A DNA stretch of 13,977 nt from Collinsella sp. TM09-10AT (lineage in GTDB: Bacteria > Actinomycetota > Coriobacteriia > Coriobacteriales > Coriobacteriaceae). Each line of letters starts with the position of its first letter. Position 1 is the first letter of the stretch. The notes below the pieces were generated by a model, which worked only from the letters and a program-made list of their open reading frames with translations, did no database searches and had not been told where the DNA came from. The position numbers and the translations under genes are program-made. Below are positions 6,643 to 13,977 of the stretch, in pieces. Location: contig NZ_QSOP01000033.1 of NCBI RefSeq assembly GCF_003436275.1, positions 1 through 13,977 of the forward strand. Reading direction: 5' to 3'.

Positions 6643-9201
6643 TTACTGCCCAAAGACCTCTTCGGCGATGCGCGCGCTTTCGGCGGCATCCTTGGCGTAG
6701 TAGTCCGCGCCGATCTGCTTGGCGTATTCGGGGGTGAGCACGGCGCCGCCTACGATGATCTTGACGCCCGGCACCTCGGCATGGAGCAACTTGATGGTCT
6801 CCTCCATGGCGACGACGGTGGTGGTCATAAGCGCCGAGAGGCCGACGAGCTTGATGTCACGCTCCCGCACGGTCTTGAGCACCTCTTGCGGGTCGACGTC
6901 GCGGCCTAGGTCAAAGACGGTATAGCCGTAGTTATCGAGCAGCATCTTGACGATGTTCTTACCGATGTCGTGGATGTCGCCCTTGACGGTGGCCACGCAG
7001 ATCTTGCCCTTGTCGGCGATCTCGCCGGCGGGCATCAGGCGCTTGATGGTGTCGAAGCCCACGCGTGCGGCTTCGGCCGAGGCCATAAGCTGCGGCAAGA
7101 AGAACTTGCCCTGGTCAAAGAGGACGCCAACCTCGTCGAGGGCGGGGATAAAGTGATTGTTGATGAGGTCCATGGCGTCGTGGTCTGCCAGCAGACGCTC
7201 GGTCTCGGCAGCGATCTCGCCTTTGCGGCCCGAGACGACCATGCGACGAATCGGGTCGTCGTTGCCGTCGGTGCCGTCGGTGCCGGCAGCGGGCACGGTG
7301 TCGGTCGATGCGGCCTGAGCTGCTGCCGGGTTGGCGGCGATCTTATACGGATCGGTCCAGCCGGCATAGCGCTCGATGTATCCGGTCGAGCCCTCGTCCT
7401 CAACGCTCAGGACGCGATAGCTGTAGACGGTATCCATAAAGCGCTTGGAGCCCGGGTTCATGATGGGGGCGTCCAGACCCGCGCCAAAAGCGGCGGCCAA
7501 AAAGACCGAACCCAGCAGCGGGCGAGCGGGCAGGCCAAAGCTGATGTTCGACACGCCGAGCGCGCATTTGACGCCCAGGCGCTCCTTGCACAGGGACATG
7601 GCGCGCAGGATCTGCTCGGCCTGGCGTTGATTGGTCGAGGCGGTCATGACCAGGCAGTCGATGAGGATGCGGTCCGGGCCAATGCCGTAGCGGGCGGCCT
7701 CGGCCACGATGCGCTCGGCGATGGCGAAGCGGGCCTCGGCGGTATCGGGGATGCCGCCTTCGTCGAGCGTAAGGCCGACGACGTTGGTGCCGTAGTGGGC
7801 AACCAACGGAAAGATCTCATCCATGATCTGCTGCTTGCCGTTAACCGAGTTGATGATGGGCTTGCCGGCGTATCGGCGCACGGCGGCCTCGACGGCAGCG
7901 GGGTCGGTGGAGTCGATCTGCAGCGGCAGGAGCGTGGAGCCTTGGAGCTGTTCGGTTGCCTGCTGGATGATCTTGACCTCGTCGATCTCGGGCAGGCCCA
8001 CGTTGACGTCCAGGATGTCGGCGCCCTGTTCCTGCTGGCTGATGCCCTGGCTTACGACGTAGTCCAGGTCGCCGTCGCGTAGGGCCTGCTGCAGGCGCTT
8101 TTTGCCGGTGGGGTTGATGCGCTCGCCGATGACAGCGATCTTGTGGCCGTCGCAGGGAAGGTCCACGACCGTTTGGGCGCTCGTGACCGACATGCTGGGC
8201 TTGCGGTGGCGCGGGCTGGACGTGTGGTTGTCGATAAGCGTGCGCAAGGCCGCCATGTGCGCCGGCGTGGTGCCGCAGCAACCGCCCACGACGCTCACGC
8301 CGTCGGCGATCATGCCGGCGACGGCCTTGGCGTATTCGGGAGCCTGGATATCAAAGACGGTGTTGCCGTCGTCGTCCACGCGGGGCAGTCCTGCGTTGGC
8401 CTGCACCATGATGGGCTTGTCGGTAACGGTGAGCATGCGTGCGGCGAGCCCTCGGAGCTCGGCCGGTCCCTGGCTGCAGTTGATGCCCAGAACGTCGGCG
8501 TCGATAGCGTCGAGCGTGATGGCGGCGACCTCGGGGCTCGTTCCCAGGAAGGTACGGCCGTCTTCCTCGAAGGTCATGGTGGCAAAGACGGGCAGGTCGG
8601 AGTTCTCGCGGCAGGCGAGGACGGCTGCCTTGATCTCGGCCAGGTCGGTCATAGTCTCGATAATAAAGAGGTCCACGCCCGCATCGACGCCGGCACGCAC
8701 TTCCTCGGCAAAGAGGTCGTAGGCCTCGTCGAAGCTGAGGGTGCCCAGGGGGCGAAGCAGCGCACCGATGGGGCCGATGTCGCCGGCGACGTAATGGGCA
8801 CCGGCCGCGCGGGCGCAAGAGACCGCGGCGGCAAAGACATCTGCCACGGTGGCGGCGCCATCGAGCTTGTGCGCGTTGGCGCCAAAGGTGTTGGCGGTGA
8901 TCACGTCACAGCCTGCCTCGACATATTGACGTTGGATATCGGTGATGACCTGGGGCTCCTCAAAGTTGAGCAGCTCGGGCAGGGCGCCCGCCTTCATGCC
9001 AGCGGCCTGCAACATGGTGCCCATGCCGCCGTCAAACAGCAGGTGCCCGGTGCCCTTGATGGCGGCGCGCAGACGATCGTCCTTAATGCGAAGGTCGTCG
9101 ATCGTGCGCGTCTTGTACACAGCGCCGTTGCAGCGCGCAGTATTGACAGGTGCCGCCAGTGCAGTACCGTCAGAATCATGAGTGATAAGCGGAGTAGACA
9201 T
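6643..9201 (-). CDS. metH: Cobalamin-dependent methionine synthase core lacking the reactivation domain
   Basis: An 852-residue enzyme that transfers the methyl group of 5-methyltetrahydrofolate via cobalamin to homocysteine, giving methionine. Domains in order: homocysteine-binding barrel (~45-325) with zinc ligands C242 (GINCSQGP) and C308/C309 (GGCCGTTP); pterin-binding barrel (~353-610; IGERINPTGKK, ILDVNVG, NSVNGK); an Asp/Thr/Gly-rich linker (~635-650); B12 cap (~650-735); B12-binding domain (~733-852) with GDIHDIGKNIV, where H744 is the expected lower cobalt ligand, plus GLSALMTTT and VGGA. E. coli MetH is about 1,227 residues; the missing C-terminal AdoMet reactivation domain is the adjacent upstream gene. 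AGGAG lies 6 nt before the ATG and overlaps the stop of that gene, suggesting coupled translation. The first ~40 residues are a poorly conserved-looking extension. No cobalamin or SAM riboswitch was recognised ahead of the operon. Confidence 0.95.
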   Translation of the reverse strand: MSTPLITHDSDGTALAAPVNTARCNGAVYKTRTIDDLRIKDDRLRAAIKGTGHLLFDGGMGTMLQAAGMKAGALPELLNFEEPQVITDIQRQYVEAGCDVITANTFGANAHKLDGAATVADVFAAAVSCARAAGAHYVAGDIGPIGALLRPLGTLSFDEAYDLFAEEVRAGVDAGVDLFIIETMTDLAEIKAAVLACRENSDLPVFATMTFEEDGRTFLGTSPEVAAITLDAIDADVLGINCSQGPAELRGLAARMLTVTDKPIMVQANAGLPRVDDDGNTVFDIQAPEYAKAVAGMIADGVSVVGGCCGTTPAHMAALRTLIDNHTSSPRHRKPSMSVTSAQTVVDLPCDGHKIAVIGERINPTGKKRLQQALRDGDLDYVVSQGISQQEQGADILDVNVGLPEIDEVKIIQQATEQLQGSTLLPLQIDSTDPAAVEAAVRRYAGKPIINSVNGKQQIMDEIFPLVAHYGTNVVGLTLDEGGIPDTAEARFAIAERIVAEAARYGIGPDRILIDCLVMTASTNQRQAEQILRAMSLCKERLGVKCALGVSNISFGLPARPLLGSVFLAAAFGAGLDAPIMNPGSKRFMDTVYSYRVLSVEDEGSTGYIERYAGWTDPYKIAANPAAAQAASTDTVPAAGTDGTDGNDDPIRRMVVSGRKGEIAAETERLLADHDAMDLINNHFIPALDEVGVLFDQGKFFLPQLMASAEAARVGFDTIKRLMPAGEIADKGKICVATVKGDIHDIGKNIVKMLLDNYGYTVFDLGRDVDPQEVLKTVRERDIKLVGLSALMTTTVVAMEETIKLLHAEVPGVKIIVGGAVLTPEYAKQIGADYYAKDAAESARIAEEVFGQ

Positions 9202-9210
9202 CGATGGCTC

Positions 9211-9999
9211 CTAATGGCTGGAATAGCAGGTGGTGTGGGCGGCATGGAAGCGGCAGTGCTCACGCATGCGGCAGATATTGCAGGTGGGGCGGCTCTGGGC
9301 GTCGTGGACCTCGCCGTCAAACAGACCGATCACCGCGGTCACGCTCTTGGTGGGCATGAGCAGGCTGGTGGGGGTAACGGTAAGCCCGATGAGCCGTGTG
9401 GCGTTGAGCGCAGCCACGATTGAGCGCTGGGCCGAGAGCGGGCAGTCGCCATAGCCGGGACTAAAGCGCCAGTTACCGGCGAGCCCGTGTGCAGCGGCCG
9501 CAGCCTTGACCTGCTGGTCCATCTGCTCGACGGCGGCTTCTACATAGGCAGAGCATGCGGCGTCGAGCACGGCTCCCTCCAGGGGCTGCTGGGCTCCCGT
9601 GGTACGCAGGCGGCGCTCGGCGTCCATGCCGAGGGTGCATGCCATGAGCGCGGCAAAGCGGGCGTCTTTGAGATGTCGATAGATGTCGCGACCGCGCAGC
9701 TCAACGTTGGTGCCAACCAGACGGATGCAAGGCTCTCCCTGCTCGTCCACGCCCGTGGCATCGACGGTAAACACGCGCCGCACGCCGCGGGGCTCAATGT
9801 CCAGCTCAAGGCGCTCGACCACAAGCTCAATACGTCGTGACAGCTCGGGCTCAATCTGCTGGCCGCCGTAACCCAGATACCGCAGCATCTCGGCACGGTC
9901 GACACGGGGATGGTGCGCAGCATCGACACGGTAAAGCGCCGGCGACGCAAGGTCGGCCGGCACTTCGACAGCGGTTGTATCGATGTGCGGTTTTTCCAT
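9211..9999 (-). CDS. Stand-alone methionine synthase reactivation (AdoMet-binding) protein
   Basis: A 262-residue protein equivalent to the C-terminal activation domain of MetH, which reductively remethylates inactive cob(II)alamin using AdoMet. The key motif RFSPGYGDCPLSAQ (about residues 178-191) corresponds to the R-x-x-x-GY-x-x-CP signature of that domain, followed by RLIGLTVTPTSLLMPTKSVTAVIGL. The C-terminus carries four cysteines, C240-x2-C243-x5-C249-x8-C258, which E. coli MetH does not have and which could bind metal or an iron-sulfur cluster. The start ATG at 9999-9997 overlaps the metF stop by one base (TAATG). An upstream extension of the frame to 10308 lies inside metF and is rejected. 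It ends 9 bp before metH. A separate activation protein is known from Thermotoga maritima (TM0269 with TM0268). Confidence 0.92.
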   Translation of the reverse strand: MEKPHIDTTAVEVPADLASPALYRVDAAHHPRVDRAEMLRYLGYGGQQIEPELSRRIELVVERLELDIEPRGVRRVFTVDATGVDEQGEPCIRLVGTNVELRGRDIYRHLKDARFAALMACTLGMDAERRLRTTGAQQPLEGAVLDAACSAYVEAAVEQMDQQVKAAAAAHGLAGNWRFSPGYGDCPLSAQRSIVAALNATRLIGLTVTPTSLLMPTKSVTAVIGLFDGEVHDAQSRPTCNICRMREHCRFHAAHTTCYSSH

Positions 10000-10871
10000 T
10001 ACCCCAGGCGCTCCATAATGGTCGCGGCGATCGCAGGACGATTCATAGTGTACAGGTGCAGACCGGCGGCACCGTGCTCCTTGAGGTCGCAAAGCTGACG
10101 GGCGGCATAATCTACACCGGCTGCCTGCAGGCTCTCGGGGTCGTTCTCGTACTTGGCGAGAATCTTGATGACGGGGGAGGGCAGTGACGCGCCGCACATA
10201 AAGACCATGCGGCTGATCTGCGACTTGCCCATAAACGGCATGATGCCCGCGGTAATGGGCACGGTGATGCCGGCCTTGTCGGCAAGCTCGCGAAAACGAT
10301 AGAAGCACTCGTTATCAAAAAAGAGCTGCGTCACAAAGAAGCTCGCGCTGGCGTCCTGTTTTTGCTTGAGGTGTTCGACCGAGAGGTTGAGATCCTCGCA
10401 GGCAATGTGGCCCTCGGGGTAGGCTGCGGCACCCACGCAAAAGCCGGCGTCGACGAGCTCGGGGATGAGGTCGCGGGCGTAGGCGTAGTCGGAGGCGGGC
10501 TTGTCGTCCTCGGTCGCGCCGGCAGGGAGATCGCCGCGCAGGGCCAGGATGTTTTCCACGCCGGCGGTGCGGTACTCATCGATCTTGGCGGCGATATCGG
10601 CGTGCGAACGGCCCACGCAGGTAAGGTGTGCCACCGAGGGTGTATCGAATTCGCTCGTAATCATATGCGCAATGGGGGCGGTGGTGGCACCGTTGCCCGA
10701 GCCGCCGGCCGAGCAAGTAACCGAGACAAAGCTCGGCGAAAGCTTGCACAGGTTGCCCGCCACCTCGCGGGCCGTGTCGAGGGTAAGCTCGCCCTTGGGC
10801 GGGAACATCTCAAACGAAACGGGTGCGGTGCCCTGGGATGCTGCCTGCTTAAAAACCTCGTCGACGCGCAT
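9999..10871 (-). CDS. metF: 5,10-methylenetetrahydrofolate reductase
   Basis: A 290-residue FAD enzyme that reduces 5,10-methylene- to 5-methyltetrahydrofolate, the methyl donor for MetH encoded two genes downstream. The length fits bacterial MetF (~290-300). Seen directly: SFEMFPPKG (about 19-27) with the catalytic Glu21, VSVTCSAGGSGN, AHLTCVGRSHADI, the FAD-binding NILALRGDLP (~107-116), AAYPEGH and SASFFVTQLFFDNECFYRF (~175-193), and ITAGIMPF. The start at 10871 is preferred over the longer frame to 10937 because AGAGGAG lies 6 nt upstream and the family starts close to here. It is the first gene of the metF / reactivation / metH operon, so the operon promoter should lie in 10872-11297. 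Confidence 0.96.
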   Translation of the reverse strand: MRVDEVFKQAASQGTAPVSFEMFPPKGELTLDTAREVAGNLCKLSPSFVSVTCSAGGSGNGATTAPIAHMITSEFDTPSVAHLTCVGRSHADIAAKIDEYRTAGVENILALRGDLPAGATEDDKPASDYAYARDLIPELVDAGFCVGAAAYPEGHIACEDLNLSVEHLKQKQDASASFFVTQLFFDNECFYRFRELADKAGITVPITAGIMPFMGKSQISRMVFMCGASLPSPVIKILAKYENDPESLQAAGVDYAARQLCDLKEHGAAGLHLYTMNRPAIAATIMERLG

Positions 10872-10925
10872 ATCGTGCTCCTCTAGATACGTAATAGTGT
10901 GATGTGTTGTAAGGATTCTACAGCA

Positions 10926-10942
10926 CCACTGTGTCACGGTGG
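10926..10942. promoter_or_regulatory. 17-bp imperfect palindrome in front of metF, candidate operator or leader hairpin
   Basis: CCACTGTG (10926-10933), a central T, and CACGGTGG (10935-10942) differ from perfect symmetry at one pair only. It lies 55-71 nt upstream of the metF ATG, a position suited to an operator or a hairpin in the 5' leader. The binding protein is unknown and the consensus does not match one I can name. Confidence 0.45.
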
Positions 10943-11010
10943 AGTTTCACTCGCTATTTGGGGATACCAATCAAAGATGCCTTGCTATCGGCATTCCCTA
11001 TAACATGGCG

Positions 11011-11086
11011 GTCAATCTAAGATGGGGCAGTAAAGACTGGTATCTGATGCGAAATACCAGTTAATAGAGCCCCATCCCAAATTGAC
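11011..11086. repeat. 76-bp nested symmetric palindrome between metF and glnN
   Basis: Three pairs of arms nest around one centre: GTCAAT/ATTGAC (11011-11016, 11081-11086), GATGGGGC/GCCCCATC (11021-11028, 11069-11076) and ACTGGTAT/ATACCAGT (11036-11043, 11054-11061). The unpaired stretches between them are equal in length on both sides (4 and 4, 7 and 7), with a 10-nt apex. Every paired base is complementary. It could act as a structured RNA, a multi-site operator or a palindromic intergenic repeat. Confidence 0.85.
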
Positions 11087-11191
11087 TACCCTTAAACCAT
11101 GGGGAGAGGTCTGCAATTTATACAGTTGATTGGCTGTTGAGGGCGGCAACGCCGCCGCGATGCGGTAACCTCATTGATTGGTTTCGTGACA

Positions 11192-11212
11192 GCAACATAA
11201 CGGTAATGTTGC
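11192..11212. promoter_or_regulatory. 21-bp near-perfect palindrome upstream of glnN, candidate operator
   Basis: GCAACAT (11192-11198) and ATGTTGC (11206-11212) are exact complements around AACGGTA; 9 of 10 symmetric pairs match. It ends 85 nt before the glnN ATG and overlaps a weak -35 candidate (TTGCGG, 11209-11214), so a repressor bound here could control glutamine synthetase. The regulator is not identifiable from sequence. Confidence 0.5.
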
Positions 11213-11297
11213 GGAAACACGACGAGCCTAATCTATGACTCGTTCGTTAGTAATCAACACCGCTTCTCACGCGGTGCCGATACGAAGGGAGTTCCGT

Positions 11298-13385
<2,088 letters not shown>

Positions 13386-13414
13386 AGCGTAACTGACATA
13401 TCGTCACGGTATTG

Positions 13415-13454
13415 AGCCGGGGTCCGCATCGCGCGGGCCCCGGCTATTTGTTTG
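13415..13454 (+). terminator. Intrinsic terminator of glnN
   Basis: AGCCGGGGTCCGC (13415-13427), loop ATCGC and GCGGGCCCCGGCT (13433-13445) form a 13-bp stem with one G-T pair, followed by ATTTGTTTG. It begins 30 bp after the glnN stop. The T-tract is interrupted but the stem is very stable. Confidence 0.85.
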
Positions 13455-13501
13455 CGAAGGACGCTTTGGATCCCGCTTTGCAACTGATTCGCCCACACAA
13501 T

Positions 13502-13736
13502 AAGGGGTCGTGGGGAAAAAACGTCAAATATGAGTACTGTCACAAGCCCTGTAGCATTATCTTTTTGCAAAATATGCAGTGTTACGCAACATATGTCCAA
13601 GTACTTAGCTGATAAATGCCTGCAATTCCTCCGCCGTAGGACGCCTTGTGTCCAAATCGCCTTCTGATGGCATGAAATCGCTGTTACTAAATTGGTAACA
13701 GTACTCATATTTGCTATTTTTTGTCCACGGGCCCTT
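13502..13736. mobile_element. MITE-like 235-bp element with 39-bp imperfect terminal inverted repeats
   Basis: The left end (13502-13540) and the reverse complement of the right end (13698-13736) agree at 32 of 39 positions, including a perfect 16-bp core CAAATATGAGTACTGT at 13525-13540 and 13698-13713. Each core is preceded by AAAAAA at a fixed 3-nt distance. The interior has no transposase. No target-site duplication is obvious. The right arm joins a further hairpin CTGTTAC/GTAACAG (13681-13687, 13695-13701). A non-autonomous transposable element or a paired regulatory repeat are both possible. Copy number elsewhere in the genome is unknown. Confidence 0.5.
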
Positions 13737-13790
13737 GGATGACAGTGTGATTTTATGCCTTCGGGGTTCGAATCCCGGCGTATGGGTAGG

Positions 13791-13822
13791 AAAAAGCCCG
13801 CTACCGAATTGGTAACGGGCTT
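13791..13822 (-). terminator. Intrinsic terminator downstream of the tRNA 3' remnant
   Basis: On the minus strand AAGCCCGTTACC and GGTAGCGGGCTT form a stem with one mismatch around a 5-nt loop (13822-13794), and a TTTTT run (13795-13791) follows, overlapping the last stem bases. It lies 11 nt after the CCA end of the tRNA-like sequence, the usual place for a tRNA terminator. Confidence 0.7.
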
Positions 13823-13833
13823 CACAGATTCTG

Positions 13834-13850
13834 TGGTGCCCCCAGCGGGA
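13834..13850 (-). pseudogene. Truncated tRNA 3' end (acceptor strand plus CCA), possible attachment scar
   Basis: Read on the minus strand, TCCCGCTGGGGGCACCA has the form of a tRNA 3' end: the 3' half of a T-stem, a 7-nt acceptor strand, a discriminator base and encoded CCA. The acceptor strand resembles that of bacterial tRNA-Glu genes starting GCCCCCA. An intrinsic terminator follows. The rest of the tRNA is absent: the bases just before it (GCGGACA) do not form a T-loop, and no anticodon or D-arm is found to the right. This fits a 3' fragment left at the far end of an element integrated in a tRNA gene, or a decayed tRNA. Confidence 0.45.
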
Positions 13851-13977
13851 TGTCCGCGTGCGGCTGGCGCCGCCCGCTTTCGCTGCGTCGCTCCGCTCCT
13901 TGCGTGCTGCGCTGGAAAACGCTTGGTGACGCATAATTTCTTTCGCAAATTGACAACCGCATAGCGGAACACGGCCC

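Larger units (their letters stand above)
10872..11297. other. Divergent regulatory region between metF and glnN
   Basis: A 426-bp intergenic region without a credible gene. It separates the minus-strand metF operon from plus-strand glnN and must carry both promoters. Structures seen: a 17-bp imperfect palindrome (10926-10942), a small hairpin ATGCC/GGCAT (10977-10981, 10990-10994) inside GGGA/TCCC, a large nested symmetric palindrome (11011-11086), and a 21-bp near-perfect palindrome (11192-11212). TTGATTGG occurs at 11126-11133 and 11174-11181, with a reverse copy at 10967-10974. No -35/-10 pair is convincing; TTGCGG at 11209 with TCTATG at 11232 (17-bp spacer) is a weak glnN candidate. No SAM, cobalamin or T-box consensus was recognised. 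Confidence 0.6.
13455..13977. other. Gene-free tail with a MITE-like element and a tRNA 3' remnant
   Basis: No credible gene lies in these 523 bases. Open frames such as the minus-strand one over 13376-13972 cross a terminator and an inverted repeat and have no ribosome binding site. The stretch contains the inverted-repeat element at 13502-13736, a T-arm-like sequence CGGGGTTCGAATCCCGG at 13762-13778 with one mispair, a minus-strand terminator (13791-13822) and a tRNA-3'-end-like sequence (13834-13850). The remaining 13851-13977 starts very GC-rich and turns AT-rich near 13930, with no recognised feature. Confidence 0.55.

Noticed and set aside
4621..6909. 762-codon plus-strand frame antisense to the methyltransferase, UPF0210 and metH genes
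   Set aside because: It lies opposite well-supported genes and crosses the inverted repeat; Ala/Gly/Asp/His-rich translation is the usual shadow of GC-biased third positions.
8143..9423. 426-codon plus-strand frame antisense to metH
   Set aside because: Antisense to confirmed metH domains, with low-complexity Gly/Ala/His/Asp composition.
10000..10308. N-terminal extension of the MetH activation protein back to 10308
   Set aside because: It overlaps metF fully and has Arg/His-rich non-family sequence; the TAATG coupling supports the start at 9999.
10884..10910. Minus-strand promoter TTACAA-N17-TATCTA ahead of metF
   Set aside because: Spacing is good, but transcription would start inside the metF ribosome binding site and remove it.
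10872..10998. SAM or cobalamin riboswitch ahead of metF
   Set aside because: The conserved cores of these riboswitches were looked for on the minus strand and not found; only small hairpins are present.
11165..11218. Possible actinobacterial GlnR box (GTAAC...GTGAC-n6-ATAAC...GAAAC) upstream of glnN
   Set aside because: Only half of the consensus positions fit, the spacing between boxes is off by one, and the same bases form a better simple palindrome; no GlnR gene is in the window.

Overview
The window looks chromosomal and most likely comes from a gut actinobacterium of the class Coriobacteriia, probably Collinsella or a close relative. This rests on the high-GC codon usage, a large regulator pairing an N-terminal P-loop ATPase with a C-terminal SARP-type DNA-binding and BTAD module, a type III glutamine synthetase, a UPF0210 protein, and a cobalamin methionine synthase whose reactivation domain is a separate gene. 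The taxonomy is inferred from gene content, not from a marker gene.

Layout. 1-438 has no convincing gene and leads into a 999-residue transcriptional regulator (439-3438, +). The regulator converges on a minus-strand pair: a class I SAM-dependent methyltransferase (3966-4853) and the CRM-domain RNA-binding protein YhbY (3508-3807). The YhbY terminator overlaps the regulator's stop codon. Upstream of the methyltransferase, 4854-5169 is structured. It holds a perfect 32-bp inverted repeat around a 70-bp spacer with its own hairpin, and a strong intrinsic-terminator hairpin directly before the methyltransferase ribosome binding site. Next, on the minus strand, is a UPF0210 (PFL-like) gene (5170-6534).

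6643-10871 (minus) is a compact methionine/one-carbon operon transcribed metF, then the MetH reactivation protein, then metH. metF and the reactivation gene overlap by one base (TAATG), and the reactivation gene and metH are 9 bp apart. MetF makes 5-methyltetrahydrofolate. The 852-residue MetH core, with homocysteine, pterin and B12 domains, uses it to methylate homocysteine. The separate 262-residue protein supplies the AdoMet-dependent reactivation step that E. coli MetH carries at its own C-terminus.

10872-11297 is a divergent intergenic region between metF (-) and the type III glutamine synthetase gene (11298-13385, +). It carries three palindromic structures and three copies of TTGATTGG, so it probably holds the control sites for both operons. 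glnN ends at a strong terminator (13415-13454).

The last ~520 bases contain no credible gene. They hold a 235-bp MITE-like element with 39-bp imperfect terminal inverted repeats, then on the minus strand what looks like the last 17 nt of a tRNA, ending in CCA, followed by an intrinsic terminator. The tRNA body is missing. This resembles the distal attachment scar of an element integrated in a tRNA gene.

I found no CRISPR array, complete transposase, phage gene or defence system. The parts most worth a second look are the structured non-coding regions: 4854-5169, 11011-11086 and 13502-13850.
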